Positions 23,962 to 34,044 of a stretch of DNA of 64,000 nt are shown piece by piece. Source of the DNA: Deminuibacter soli (GTDB lineage: Bacteria; Bacteroidota; Bacteroidia; Chitinophagales; Chitinophagaceae); the NCBI RefSeq assembly GCF_003412455.1, contig NZ_QTJU01000002.1, positions 806,001 to 870,000 on the forward strand, in the 5' to 3' direction. The notes beneath the pieces are model-generated. The model made no database searches. It had not been told where the DNA came from and saw nothing but the letters and a program-made list of their open reading frames with translations. Position 1 is the stretch's first letter. Every line of letters begins with the position of its first letter. A program made the translations under genes and the position numbers.

Positions 23962-26900
23962 ATGAAAAAATATTTACTCCTCTCCATACTTTTAATCACC
24001 GCCATTTTCAACAGCTTCGGCCAAACACCCGATGCCAATGGCATTATGTATGTAAAAGCTTTTGCCACCGGTAACGGCAGCAGCTGGGCTAGCCCGGCAG
24101 GTGTGCTGGCAGATGCATTAAAAGCTGCTGCCAGTTTAAATGCAGCAACACCCGGCACGGTTAAGCAGATATGGGTGGCAGGCGGCGACTATAGGCCACG
24201 CTATACACCTATAGACCTTAATACGTCCACCTTTACCAATCGCGACAACAGCTTTTCGCTGGTAAAAGATGTGAAAATGTATGGTGGATTTGCCGGCACG
24301 GAAACCACACTGGCTGCCCGTGACCTGAGTATTACAGCCAATAAAACCACGTTAAACGGTGATATTGGCACCAACGGCAATAACACCGATAACGCATACC
24401 ACGTAGTGGCTGGCTTCGGCGACATTGGTACTGCTGTGCTGGATGGATTTACCGTTGCCAATGGCAACGCAAACGGTTCGGGGTCGATACCGGTGCCTGG
24501 TATTGGTTCCGCGATTCCGCAATCTTCAGGTGCAGGTATAATGCTGGTCAATTCATCGTTAACGATAAACAATGTAACCATAAGCGGAAATTTGTTAGGC
24601 TCCGGCGGCGGGGCGGGTATATACACATCTGGTTCAAACGTGTATTTCACCAATGGTACAATTACCGGTAATAGTGCTGCCAACAGCGGCAATGGTGGGG
24701 GTGGGTATTTTGGTGGCGGTACCGTTGTGCTTACTAATGTTAAGATATCCGGTAATAGCAGTGCTACGCTTGGTGGTGGTATAGTATGTCGTTTCGCACA
24801 AACAAGTTTAACTAATGTTATGCTCAGCGGTAATACAGCCTCGTCAGTGGGCGGCGCAATATATTCCCTGGGTAATACGCTTATGCTGAATAATGTGCTG
24901 ATCAGTGGCAATAAGAGCGCTGTACAAGCCGGTGGGATATTCAGCGATAACGCTACTGTTACACTTACAAATACTACGATGAGCGGGAATAATGATGGAG
25001 GTGCAGGTGCCGGTGCAATTTTATTTACCAATGGGGGAGCGGGTACCATCAACAACAGTATTATTTATGGCAACAGCAGCGGTGTTTACGTCAATGGTAC
25101 TACTTTGACTATAAGCTATAGCCTGGTGCAGGGGTTGGCTGCAAATGCAGCTGCGCACGTCCTGGCAGGTACTACCAATCCGTTGTTTGCATCTATGCCT
25201 TCTTACAACGCAGCGCCGTTTACCAATGGCAGTTATACCGTGCCCTTGAATAGCCCGGTAGTGGATGCAGGCAGTAACAGTCTTTACGCAGGGCTGGATG
25301 CCGATACAAAAGACCTTGCCGGTAATCCACGTGTAAAAGATTATACTACCACCGGTATTATTGATATGGGGGCATATGAATACTCATTGCTGCCGCAAAC
25401 CATTACTGCCGCTGCTATTACCAAAACCTATGGTGATGCAGACTTTTTACCTGGTGCAACAGCCAGTTCGGGGCTGGTGGTATCGTATGTTTCTGCTGAT
25501 AACACCGTTGCACAGACCTACCAGGATGCGGCAGACGGCAACAAATGGAAGATAAAAATTTTGAAAGCAGGCAGTGTAAACATTACTGCCAAACAAGCCG
25601 GCAATACCACCTACCAGGCTGCTCCTGATGTAAGCTTTTTACTTACCATTAATAAGGCTGCTCTAACCATTACTGCAAAAGACTACAGCAAAACCTACGA
25701 TGGTGTCGCGTACAGTGGCGGTAACGATGTTACTTACAGCGGTTTTGTAAATAGTGAAACGAAAGCTGTGCTGGGCGGTACACTGGCTTACAGCGGAACT
25801 TCACAGGGTGCTGCAAACGCAGGCAGCTATGTGATTACACCCGGCGGTTTAACATCTTCAAACTATACTATCCAGTTTGCAGATGGTGCCTTAACCATTG
25901 GCCAGGCTGCGTTAACCATTACTGCCAAAGACTTCAGCAAAACTTATGATGGTATTGCCTACAGCGGTGGTAACGATGTTACCTACATCGGTTTTGTAAA
26001 TAGCGAGACGAAAACAGTACTGGGCGGTACGCTGGCTTACAGTGGTACCTCACAAGGTGCTAAGAATGCAGGCAGCTATGTGATTACACCCGGCGGTTTA
26101 ACATCTTCAAACTATTCAATTCAGTACGCAGATGGTACCTTGACCATTGGCCAGGCTGCATTAACCATTACTGCCAAAGACTTCAGCAAAACTTATGATG
26201 GTATTGCCTACAGCGGTGGTAACGATGTTACCTACATCGGTTTTGTAAATAGCGAGACGAAAACAGTACTGGGCGGCTCACTCGCTTACAGTGGTACTTC
26301 ACAGGGTGCTGCAAACGCAGGCAGCTATGTGATTACACCGGGTGGTTTAACTTCAGCTAACTACACTATTCAATATGCAAATGGTACCTTAAACATTGGC
26401 CAGGCAACTTTAACCATCACGGCGAAAGATTTCAGCAAAACCTACGATGGTATTGCCTACAACGGTGGTAACGATGTTACTTACAGCGGTTTTGTAAATA
26501 GTGAAACGGAAACCGTACTGGGCGGTACGCTGGCTTACAGTGGTACTTCACAGGGTGCTGCAAACGCAGGCAGCTATGTGATTACACCGGGTGGTTTAAC
26601 TTCAGCTAACTACACTATTCAATATGCAAATGGTACCTTAACCATTGGCCAGGCAACTTTAACCATCGCGGCGAAAGATGCCGGCAAAACCTACGATGGT
26701 TTGGCTTACAGCGGCGGCAATGGTGTTGACTACAATGGCTTTGTACATGGTGAAACAGCAGCAGTGCTGGGTGGTACACTTACCTATACCGGCACTTCGC
26801 AGGGGGCTGTTAATGCAGGTGATTATGTGATTACACCGGCTGGCATCAGCTCAGGCAATTATGCCATCAGTTTTGCAAACGGTACTTTAACCATCGGTAA

Positions 26901-28149
26901 AGCAATACTTACTGCTACCGCCAATGATAAAGCCCGCTGTTACGGCGCTGCTAACCCGGCCTTTACCATTGGTTACAGCGGGTTTGTACAGGGCGAAACA
27001 ACAGCTGTACTCAGTTCGCTGCCGGTAGCAGCCAGTGCTGCAGATGCGAAATCCGCGGCAGGCGATTATGCTATTACTGTAACGGGTGGTGCAGCCAATA
27101 ACTACACTATCAGTTATGTAAACGGTACTTTAACCGTGCATGCAACGCCATCCAGCAGTATTGCGGCAAGCCTGGGTACCATACTTTGCGGTCCCGGCGC
27201 TTCACTTACGCTGGATGCATCGGGCGCGTATACTTTTGCATGGATGCTGAACAATACCGTTATACCGGGTGCATCAGACGCTTCAATTACAGCCGGTAGT
27301 CCGGGTGTGTATACAGCTGTTGCCACTGATGGCAATGGTTGTAGTGCGCCTGCAGGCAATAGCATCACACTTACCCGGCTGCAGGCTCCCAAAGCTTCTT
27401 TCAATTTTGAAACTTACTGCGAAAACAAACCGGTGGTATTCACCAATACTTCAGATGTTTCTGAAAGCGGACCGGTTAATTATAACTGGAGCAGTGGTGA
27501 CGGGCAAAGCGGCACCAGTTTCTCGCCTAAATTCAGTTACGGTAAATCCGGCAACTATACCGTAGCGTTAACCATAACACCACAGGCCTGTCCTTCACTG
27601 GAGGCAACAGTTTCCAAAGCAGTGGCTGTAGAGGCAGTAATGCCAGGCATCCGTTTAAATACGGTGTATGCTGCAAGCGATGCTGTTGTGGTATTAAAAG
27701 CACGCAATATCAGCAGCGCCAGCTATACCTGGATGCCGGCTACCGGTTTGTCTGCCGCAACAGTGGTAAACCCGACTGCCAACCTGCAGCACGACCAGAC
27801 TTATAAAATAGACATGACCTTCCCGTCTGGCTGTACTACAACAGATACGCTCCTGGTATCGGTATTTACTACAAACAATATCCTGGTGCCAACGGTATTT
27901 TCACCAAATGGCGACGGGCAGAACGATATTTTGTATGCCAACCTGAGAGGTATACAGCAGTTTCATTATTTCAGGGTATTTAACCGCTGGGGTAAACTGG
28001 TATTCGAAACGTCCAGCTCGGGCAAGGGATGGGACGGTAATTTTAACGGCCAGTTACAACCTTTGGGGACCTATGTATGGACAGCCGAAGGTGTTGATAC
28101 CAAAGGCGTGGTAATACGCACACAAGGATCGGTAACCCTGCTGCGATAG
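23962..28149 (+). CDS. large T9SS-secreted surface protein: beta-helix, MBG repeats, PKD, CHU_C sorting domain
   Basis: 1395 residues. A signal peptide (to about 20) precedes a right-handed parallel beta-helix rich in SGN and GGGI turns (about 110-430). An MBG-like unit follows (about 473-565), then six MBG repeats of exactly 83 residues (about 567-1060: LTITAKDxSKTYDGxAYSGG ... SQGAANAGSYVITPGG ... LTIGQA), an Ig/PKD region (about 1075-1215, with SPKFSYGKSGNYTVALTI), and a type B T9SS C-terminal domain (about 1306-1395: PTVFSPNGDGQNDIL ... FNRWGKLVFE ... LGTYVWTAEG). This is a surface adhesin or matrix-like protein; the ligand is unknown. The start at 23962 gives a clean signal peptide. Confidence 0.9.
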   Translation: MKKYLLLSILLITAIFNSFGQTPDANGIMYVKAFATGNGSSWASPAGVLADALKAAASLNAATPGTVKQIWVAGGDYRPRYTPIDLNTSTFTNRDNSFSLVKDVKMYGGFAGTETTLAARDLSITANKTTLNGDIGTNGNNTDNAYHVVAGFGDIGTAVLDGFTVANGNANGSGSIPVPGIGSAIPQSSGAGIMLVNSSLTINNVTISGNLLGSGGGAGIYTSGSNVYFTNGTITGNSAANSGNGGGGYFGGGTVVLTNVKISGNSSATLGGGIVCRFAQTSLTNVMLSGNTASSVGGAIYSLGNTLMLNNVLISGNKSAVQAGGIFSDNATVTLTNTTMSGNNDGGAGAGAILFTNGGAGTINNSIIYGNSSGVYVNGTTLTISYSLVQGLAANAAAHVLAGTTNPLFASMPSYNAAPFTNGSYTVPLNSPVVDAGSNSLYAGLDADTKDLAGNPRVKDYTTTGIIDMGAYEYSLLPQTITAAAITKTYGDADFLPGATASSGLVVSYVSADNTVAQTYQDAADGNKWKIKILKAGSVNITAKQAGNTTYQAAPDVSFLLTINKAALTITAKDYSKTYDGVAYSGGNDVTYSGFVNSETKAVLGGTLAYSGTSQGAANAGSYVITPGGLTSSNYTIQFADGALTIGQAALTITAKDFSKTYDGIAYSGGNDVTYIGFVNSETKTVLGGTLAYSGTSQGAKNAGSYVITPGGLTSSNYSIQYADGTLTIGQAALTITAKDFSKTYDGIAYSGGNDVTYIGFVNSETKTVLGGSLAYSGTSQGAANAGSYVITPGGLTSANYTIQYANGTLNIGQATLTITAKDFSKTYDGIAYNGGNDVTYSGFVNSETETVLGGTLAYSGTSQGAANAGSYVITPGGLTSANYTIQYANGTLTIGQATLTIAAKDAGKTYDGLAYSGGNGVDYNGFVHGETAAVLGGTLTYTGTSQGAVNAGDYVITPAGISSGNYAISFANGTLTIGKAILTATANDKARCYGAANPAFTIGYSGFVQGETTAVLSSLPVAASAADAKSAAGDYAITVTGGAANNYTISYVNGTLTVHATPSSSIAASLGTILCGPGASLTLDASGAYTFAWMLNNTVIPGASDASITAGSPGVYTAVATDGNGCSAPAGNSITLTRLQAPKASFNFETYCENKPVVFTNTSDVSESGPVNYNWSSGDGQSGTSFSPKFSYGKSGNYTVALTITPQACPSLEATVSKAVAVEAVMPGIRLNTVYAASDAVVVLKARNISSASYTWMPATGLSAATVVNPTANLQHDQTYKIDMTFPSGCTTTDTLLVSVFTTNNILVPTVFSPNGDGQNDILYANLRGIQQFHYFRVFNRWGKLVFETSSSGKGWDGNFNGQLQPLGTYVWTAEGVDTKGVVIRTQGSVTLLR
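25660..27141 (+). repeat. in-frame tandem repeat, 249 bp x 6 (MBG units)
   Basis: Units start at 25660, 25909, 26158, 26407, 26656 and 26905, every one exactly 249 bp apart. Units 2 and 3 are identical over roughly the first 120 bases, while units 5 and 6 are diverged, indicating recent internal duplication or conversion. Copy number may vary among strains. Confidence 0.9.
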
Positions 28150-28176
28150 GTTAGCATATAATGTCTCCTGATGACA

Positions 28177-28207
28177 AAGGCTGGCCCGGTAAACGGGTCA
28201 GCCTTTT
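28177..28207 (+). terminator. rho-independent terminator after the T9SS cargo
   Basis: AAGGCTGGCCCG pairs (one wobble) with CGGGTCAGCCTT around a GTAAA loop and leads into TTTTATT. It also lies just past the 3' end of the convergent acyltransferase gene. Confidence 0.85.
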
Positions 28208-28237
28208 ATTGGATAACTATGAAGCTGTGTTGTGTCA

Positions 28238-29410
28238 TTATAATAGTTTTCTTACCAGCTTGTTTTTTCGCAGCAGCCAGGTCGCTGCCCAGCTGAGCAG
28301 GATACTGGCAATAGTGCACACCAGGAATTTGCTTACAGGCGATATGGTACAGCGTAACAGGTAATATTGCAGCCAGATGACAAATACATAATGCACCAGG
28401 TAAATGCCATATGCATTGCCGGCAAGCGATTGCCACAACCTGTATGAACGGTGAAACAGTTGCCTGAATGCCGTGATAAAAGCAATACTGCTGCAGGTGC
28501 AGCTGAGTATCCATATGCTGCGATAAATAAGCGTGGCCTGTATGTTGTTTAATTGGCCGGTGTCCAGGCTGTGCAGTAAGGGTGGTGCACTGCATTTCAA
28601 CAGTACATAAGAACCGGCGCATGCCAATAACCATAGCGGCCACTTTTTCATAAAGCGGTTACCTGCTGTAAACAGGCTGTTGTGTAATCCCGGTGCACCT
28701 ATGCCAACACCCAGTATAAAATAACCGGCGTACAGCAACAGACGGCTCTGCTGAAAATCAAACGGGCCAATACCTGTCCACGCATCTGCACCAAAGTAAA
28801 GCGCTGCAGGTACATACAGTATCCAGCCCAAAATGTACCAGCAAATAAATACGGTGTGCGCTGTTTGCCGGGCCAGCCATATACCGCATTGGTGCAGCCC
28901 TTTTTGCATGTATGGATACGTGCATGCCAATAGCCCGTTGAACAGGAACAGCACCCATAAAAACCAGGGCGGACCAACAGGCCAGGCTTCCACGGTAAAA
29001 AAGTCAACGATATAAGCTTTAGGACTGGTATGCCCATGCGCCAGCAACCAGGCGGGATAGTAGGCCAGTAACATCAGTAGGGTTACGCCAATAACAAAGG
29101 GTACAAACAGGCGCCTGAACCGGTCGCGCAAAAACTGCTGCCTGCCCTTCTTTGCAATACTGTTCCATAAAAAGATGCCGCCTATTAAAAACATCAGCGA
29201 CATAAAGAATACATCATTGAAGTCTTCAAATATATCGAGTGAGCTGCTGCGCAAGGTATCCACCACAGGGTGGGTGGAGGTGATATAGGCGGCCTTGTTA
29301 AACGATGCGAACGTGGTGTAGGCCAGTGAGGAGTGATGCGCTACAACAAGCAGCGTAATAAAAGCCCGAAGATAATCCAGCCAGTTGTCCCGGTCGTTGT
29401 TGGTATGCAT
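28238..29410 (-). CDS. acyltransferase-3 family integral membrane protein
   Basis: 390 residues with about ten transmembrane segments. The N-terminus (RDNWLDYLRAFITLLVVAHHSSLAY) carries the family's R-x10-H pattern, with the conserved histidines around 25. A second hallmark is the short loop LRDRFRRLFVPFVIG. Family members transfer acetyl, succinyl or other acyl groups to membrane-accessible sugars (OafA, OpgC, NodX). The acceptor is unknown and the neighbours give no clear hint. Confidence 0.85.
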   Translation of the reverse strand: MHTNNDRDNWLDYLRAFITLLVVAHHSSLAYTTFASFNKAAYITSTHPVVDTLRSSSLDIFEDFNDVFFMSLMFLIGGIFLWNSIAKKGRQQFLRDRFRRLFVPFVIGVTLLMLLAYYPAWLLAHGHTSPKAYIVDFFTVEAWPVGPPWFLWVLFLFNGLLACTYPYMQKGLHQCGIWLARQTAHTVFICWYILGWILYVPAALYFGADAWTGIGPFDFQQSRLLLYAGYFILGVGIGAPGLHNSLFTAGNRFMKKWPLWLLACAGSYVLLKCSAPPLLHSLDTGQLNNIQATLIYRSIWILSCTCSSIAFITAFRQLFHRSYRLWQSLAGNAYGIYLVHYVFVIWLQYYLLRCTISPVSKFLVCTIASILLSWAATWLLRKNKLVRKLL

Positions 29411-29588
29411 TGCTGCTGTTTTGTTTGCTGAAACGCAGCTGCATGTGGTATGTTACAGGTATAAAAAATAAAGCCCCGTCAATCATCCCTGTCGTACAGA
29501 TCCATTATTTTGTTTTGCAACCAGCAAATATTTCATATAAGAGCCATTTACAAAAACAGTATTTCCTTTTTTAAAATGACTGATCTTG

Positions 29589-29680
29589 TAATTTTGTTTG
29601 AGAGATCAGGTATTGGCATTTCCTGTAATTTTTAAAAGACAGCCCCCCGCCCGGCTTAACCGGGCGGGGGGCTGTCTTTG
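29589..29680 (+). ncRNA. candidate small RNA (promoter-like box to strong hairpin)
   Basis: TAATTTTG (29589-29596) matches TAnnTTTG. A transcript from about 29603 would run about 75 bases into a perfect GC-rich hairpin followed by TTTGTTT. There is no ORF inside and no clear -33 element. The hairpin alone is explained by termination of the minus-strand gene, so an sRNA is only a possibility. The rest of 29411-29588 shows no gene. Confidence 0.2.
29637..29677 (-). terminator. very strong terminator hairpin
   Basis: A perfect 18-bp stem (AGACAGCCCCCCGCCCGG with its complement) and a five-base loop, with T-rich sequence after it on both strands. It ends the AsmA-like gene on the minus strand. 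Confidence 0.85.
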
Positions 29681-29705
29681 TTTATTCACTATTGACTATT
29701 CACCT
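29680..29705. repeat. dispersed repeat family C copy
   Basis: TTCACTATTGACTATTCACC, related to copies at about 44594, 46266 and 60056. It sits between the terminator and the AsmA-like stop codon. Confidence 0.5.
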
Positions 29706-29708
29706 GTA

Positions 29709-32700
29709 TCAGGATGTTTTCTTTGGTGCCTTGCCCAGGCCAATTTTGTAGTTGTCGGGTGTGCCGCTGATGCGGATGTTCATAAACCGCACTTTCTTCT
29801 CCTTGTCGCGGTACTCGATAGCGTCTACCTGGTCAGGGTCTACCTCTTCCTGCTTTTTGCCAAACAGCATGCGGAAACCTACCTGGGTAACCATTTTAAG
29901 CGGAATGCGCAGGTAGTACTCCATCTGCATATCCAGCGCCTGCTTGCCCGAAATTTCCATAAATCCAAGTGAGGTATTGATGTTCATGTTCGGGATGGTG
30001 AGCGCGCCATCTTTAAAGGTAAGCTTGTTACGCAGGGTGTCGAAGCGTACCATTTTCAGGTTCTTGTCTTTAAAGTAAGAAGACATGGCCTGCATGGGTG
30101 CAAAGTTCACCAGCACTCCGTTGTAAATGTTGATGTCGAGCTGCGCGCGCGACTGGTCTATATACGGCGTAAGATCAGGATGCACCAGTACAAAGCTTTT
30201 GATTTGACCGGTAAGCCTGCCTTTGATGTTTTTATTGATCACATAATCCTGCCCAAAGTAGTCCAGCTTCAGCATCATCTTTTCAATATTGATGTCTGTG
30301 GCATTGATCAGGCTTTTGAGGAAGATTTTGTTCGGGTTGGTGCCGTTGAACTGTGCGTGTGCGGCCAGTCTGCCTTCTGCAATATCCAGCGCCAGGGTAT
30401 CTAGAAACAGCTGCTGGTTTTCCTGCATGCGTATATTGGATACTACATTTTTCAGCCACAGTTTGCGGTATTTTATTTTACCGATGTTTACGGCTGCCTT
30501 GAAATTAATAAACGGCACCTGGAATATGTTGAACCCGCTATCGTGCGAAACAGCAGGTGTAGATACTGTTTTTACCGCTACGGTTCCGGTGGTATCGAAG
30601 GCGGCGGCCACGTTGTTCTCGGTGGCAGCATCAGCTGCGCTGAGCTTGTAATTGGTTAACTCATCCACATCCAAAAAGCGCGAGGCAAACTGCAGGTAGT
30701 TTTCTTTCTTCATGCGCGCTGTATCCTTACCGGTATACAAACGCATGCTTACATTGAAATCGCTGCGGCCTATCTTGCCTCTTAAGGTATCGAGCTTTAC
30801 AAAATGATCTGCACCGAATTTAATGTTGCCGCTAATGCTGTCCAGCTTAAACTGGTGCTTCTTTAGCTCGCCTGAAATATTGGCGATTTTGATATTGGCG
30901 AACTTAAACACCGAATCGTAACGCAGTTCTGTTTTAGAACGCAGCCATATTTGAGAACCCACTTCGTTGTGGTAATCTTTCGGCACATACTGGCGGCTAT
31001 AGCGGCCCAGCAAATCGCGCATGGCCAGGTGTTGCGATTTAAGATCGAACGCTACCAGTGTTTTGCCACGCATTACTTTGTTAAACCACAAGGCGTAGTT
31101 GTTTACGCGACCACTGAACTGGATATCGCTGCTATCTATAAGTCCTGCGAAATTGCGCAGCAGCAGGGAGGTGTCACTGATGGTTAACGCTGCACCAAAA
31201 TCGTGAAACGCATGTGGGTATTGCTTAAACGCAGCGCGCAGCTGGGTAATTTTGAATTTGCCTTTGGGCAACGGGTTGGGATGTGTAAGCTCGTTCACTG
31301 ATGTTTCCAGTGACATGCCGATGTTGAAGCCGTAGATCTCTTCTTTCACCTTACTGCTTTTGCTGCTGTCGAATGCCAGCAGTTCTTTCAAAATCATTTT
31401 ATCGCTGTGTGCGGAGAGTGTTACGGTTACCGGTTTTTCCTGGTGGTGAAACAGGGCAGGCAGGTCGCTGATAGAGCCGTTTACATGGAAATCTGAATTG
31501 CCGATATTGCAGAACAGTGTATCCAGTTTCAGGAAGCCGTCTTTCATGGCTGCGTGCAGGTTCAGGTGTTCTACCAGGTAGGGGTTCGAGGGTATGCGGA
31601 AGGTAAGATCGCGTACGGTAAGCTCACTTTGTATACCCTGGGTTAATTTGCCCATGGCTTTTTGTGGCATACTGAGGTCTACCAGCTCTTTAAAGTCCAT
31701 GTTCAGGTTAATATGGCCGGTTACATGTTCCAGGTCTTTAATGCCCAGGAAGGCGCCTACAAAGCCTATTTCCAGCTCTGAATTTACCTGCATCAGTATT
31801 TTGGGATCAGTAAAATCGCGGATCACGATATTGCCCCTGAACACACCTTCACCGGGACGGGCGTTCATGTTTAGCAAACGCAGCTCTGATGTTTTGAGGG
31901 AATTGCCGGCTCCATTGCTATAGTAACCTTTAAAGGCGAGTGAATCGAGTTTTTTGTTGGCATCTGTATTGTGCAGCCAGGCATTGCTGCAGGCAAAGTT
32001 GAGTTCTATATGCGGCAGCTGGCCGTTTTTGATGCTGCCTTTTACGGTGCCGTCGAAATTGAGGCGGCCATCGTATTTAAAATGTTTCAGTTCTTTGGCA
32101 ATGTCTTCGGGCGCAAAGGCGAAGAGTTGTTTAAAGTCGGGCCTGTCACCGGAGAATTTAAAGTCAACCGTATTGCTGCGCAGGTTGGCCGTACCGTTGA
32201 TGTTAAAGGCAGCCTCTTCCAGTTTCAGTTTGCCTACAGGCAGTGCTGCTACCTGTGTGGCTTTATCGTAGCTGAGTTTTATTTCTGTGCTTACGTGTTT
32301 GTTGCGGAACAGGGTGGTATCTCCGGGACGGGTATAGTCGAATACCATGGTGCCCTTGAGATCGGTAGACAGCTGTGCACTATCGTAATGCAGGGCAGAT
32401 TGTATGCGTTCGATTTTAACGGCAATGTGCTGCCCGTTTTTCTGGTCAATATAAGAAACCAGCATGTTCTTCACCACCACTTTGTTGATATGCAGATCGA
32501 GCTGCACATTGGAAGTGTCTTTTGCAGCGGTGGTATCCTGGTGCATCTGGCTGGCCGCTACAATGTTCAGCTGGCCATCGGTTTGCTGCACCAGGTCGAG
32601 GTGGCCGTTTTTCAGCACAATGGCTTTTACATTGTATTTATGACGCAGTATATCGGGCAGACTAAAACCCATGTACATTTTTTCTGCTTCATAAATGGGC

Positions 32701-32963
32701 TTGCTGCTTTTTTGCTTGTTGGCATACAGCTGTACATTCTTCAGCCCAATAGAAATGTAGGGGAAGTTCTGGAACAGTGAAATATCACTGCCGCCAACAA
32801 CGAGTTCGCCGTTGAGCTGTTTGTTGAGCTCCTGCACGGCCATGTTTACGAGGCGTTGCTGCTGCGTTACCAGGATACCCACGGCGACACCTACCAGCAC
32901 CAGCAGGCAGATAACGGGAATGAGTATAAAGCGGATCAATCTTTTGCGGGTTACAGGGGTCAT
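29709..32963 (-). CDS. AsmA-like envelope protein
   Basis: 1084 residues: one N-terminal transmembrane helix (FILIPVICLLVLVGVAVGILV, about 12-32), then a long periplasmic chain of repeated beta segments. The start LNGELVVGGSDISLFQNFPYISIGLKNVQL is the standard AsmA N-terminal domain of Bacteroidota, and the C-terminal part (VLVNFAPMQAMSSYFKDKNLKMVRFDTLRNKLTFKDGALTIPNMNI, seen across about 960-1020) is the AsmA_2 region. The family belongs to the TamB/VPS13-like bridge proteins thought to move phospholipids between membranes. It is monocistronic; the function is family-level inference. Confidence 0.85.
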   Translation of the reverse strand: MTPVTRKRLIRFILIPVICLLVLVGVAVGILVTQQQRLVNMAVQELNKQLNGELVVGGSDISLFQNFPYISIGLKNVQLYANKQKSSKPIYEAEKMYMGFSLPDILRHKYNVKAIVLKNGHLDLVQQTDGQLNIVAASQMHQDTTAAKDTSNVQLDLHINKVVVKNMLVSYIDQKNGQHIAVKIERIQSALHYDSAQLSTDLKGTMVFDYTRPGDTTLFRNKHVSTEIKLSYDKATQVAALPVGKLKLEEAAFNINGTANLRSNTVDFKFSGDRPDFKQLFAFAPEDIAKELKHFKYDGRLNFDGTVKGSIKNGQLPHIELNFACSNAWLHNTDANKKLDSLAFKGYYSNGAGNSLKTSELRLLNMNARPGEGVFRGNIVIRDFTDPKILMQVNSELEIGFVGAFLGIKDLEHVTGHINLNMDFKELVDLSMPQKAMGKLTQGIQSELTVRDLTFRIPSNPYLVEHLNLHAAMKDGFLKLDTLFCNIGNSDFHVNGSISDLPALFHHQEKPVTVTLSAHSDKMILKELLAFDSSKSSKVKEEIYGFNIGMSLETSVNELTHPNPLPKGKFKITQLRAAFKQYPHAFHDFGAALTISDTSLLLRNFAGLIDSSDIQFSGRVNNYALWFNKVMRGKTLVAFDLKSQHLAMRDLLGRYSRQYVPKDYHNEVGSQIWLRSKTELRYDSVFKFANIKIANISGELKKHQFKLDSISGNIKFGADHFVKLDTLRGKIGRSDFNVSMRLYTGKDTARMKKENYLQFASRFLDVDELTNYKLSAADAATENNVAAAFDTTGTVAVKTVSTPAVSHDSGFNIFQVPFINFKAAVNIGKIKYRKLWLKNVVSNIRMQENQQLFLDTLALDIAEGRLAAHAQFNGTNPNKIFLKSLINATDINIEKMMLKLDYFGQDYVINKNIKGRLTGQIKSFVLVHPDLTPYIDQSRAQLDINIYNGVLVNFAPMQAMSSYFKDKNLKMVRFDTLRNKLTFKDGALTIPNMNINTSLGFMEISGKQALDMQMEYYLRIPLKMVTQVGFRMLFGKKQEEVDPDQVDAIEYRDKEKKVRFMNIRISGTPDNYKIGLGKAPKKTS

Positions 32964-33186
32964 GCGGTTGTTGCTTGCGTTTCGCGTTTAACGTTTAAAG
33001 TTGAACGTTAGTATGTTAGGGATGTTATTTTTCGGTGTGAACCGGCAATTGTGCATAGTTTTTCATTGCCCGCACCTGAAGAACACTGAACCTCAGGCGC
33101 TGATAGTAAGGTTTTTTTAAGCGCGCAGTTGTTGCAGCGCATTTTTTTTGATGTAATTTCAGTATGTACCTGTTAATCCGTACCGT

Positions 33187-34035
33187 ATGCATAAAAAGCC
33201 ATGGGATTGGGAAATTGAGGCTTCGGCCGCCAGGGTATTTTCGTTTCAGCCGGCATTTTTCAGGAACAACAAAGACCTGCTGTTGCGTTTTGCCCGGCGC
33301 GACCTGGTGGCCAGTTACCAGCAAACCATCCTGGGACCTGTATGGATTTTTCTGCAACCACTTTTAACCACCCTGGTTTATTACATTGTTTTCGGTAAAA
33401 TAGTGCGGTTATCAACCGAGGGCTTGCCTGCCGTTGTATTTTACCTGCCGGGCATTATTCTCTGGAACTTTTTTTCAGATTGCGTGATGGAAACCATGTA
33501 CACCTTTATAAAAAATGCGCATGTTTTTAATAAAGTGTATTTCCCGCGCATTGTAGTGCCGTTTAGCGCAGCCCTGGTGCAGCTGGTGCGGCTGTTGATA
33601 CAGCTGGTGGTGTTTTTACTCGTATACGCCTATTACCTGTGGCAGGGGTATTACCCGGTGCCCGGCGTAACATTGTTGCTTATTCCGCTGCTGCTGATCA
33701 TGCAGACAGCCCTGGCCTTGGGTACAGGCCTGGTGATGAGCGCGGTGCTGGCCAAATACCGCGATATGGAAAACATATTCCATTTTCTGCTGCGGCTGTT
33801 TATGTTTGCCACGCCTGTATTTTATGCCGCCTCTATTATTCCACCGCAACTGCGCTGGTTTTACTGGTTTAACCCGCTTACCGTAATTATTGAAACCTGG
33901 CGCGCAGCTTTTTTTTCTTGGAAAGACATTCATTACAATTATATCGCCCTTGCATTTGTGGAAAGCATGCTGGTATTGCTGGCCGGTATCTGGCTGTTTC
34001 AAAAGCGGGCGCTTACGGTAATAGACACCATTTAA
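33187..34035 (+). CDS. wzm: ABC-2 type polysaccharide export permease (Wzm-like)
   Basis: 282 residues. A cytoplasmic N-terminus (FRNNKDLLLRFARRDLVASYQQTILGPVWIFLQP) is the classic ABC2 O-antigen/teichoic-acid export lead-in, followed by six transmembrane segments (for example LTTLVYYIVFGKIV, LIPLLLIMQTALALGTGLVMSAVL, IALAFVESMLVLLAGIWLF). The motif KYRDMENIFHFLLRL is also typical. It pairs with the ATPase nine bases downstream to export a lipid-linked polysaccharide. An upstream in-frame start at 33164 exists only in another frame; the ATG at 33187 begins MHKKPWDWEIEA. Confidence 0.92.
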   Translation: MHKKPWDWEIEASAARVFSFQPAFFRNNKDLLLRFARRDLVASYQQTILGPVWIFLQPLLTTLVYYIVFGKIVRLSTEGLPAVVFYLPGIILWNFFSDCVMETMYTFIKNAHVFNKVYFPRIVVPFSAALVQLVRLLIQLVVFLLVYAYYLWQGYYPVPGVTLLLIPLLLIMQTALALGTGLVMSAVLAKYRDMENIFHFLLRLFMFATPVFYAASIIPPQLRWFYWFNPLTVIIETWRAAFFSWKDIHYNYIALAFVESMLVLLAGIWLFQKRALTVIDTI

Positions 34036-34044
34036 ACATGCAGT

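Noticed and set aside
24400-27141. Repeats considered as a CRISPR array
   Set aside because: The repeats are in frame, contiguous and code MBG domains; there are no unique spacers. No CRISPR array or cas gene was seen anywhere in the window.
31971-32780. Plus-strand 269-codon frame
   Set aside because: Antisense to the well-supported AsmA-like gene; long antisense frames are common in this codon usage.
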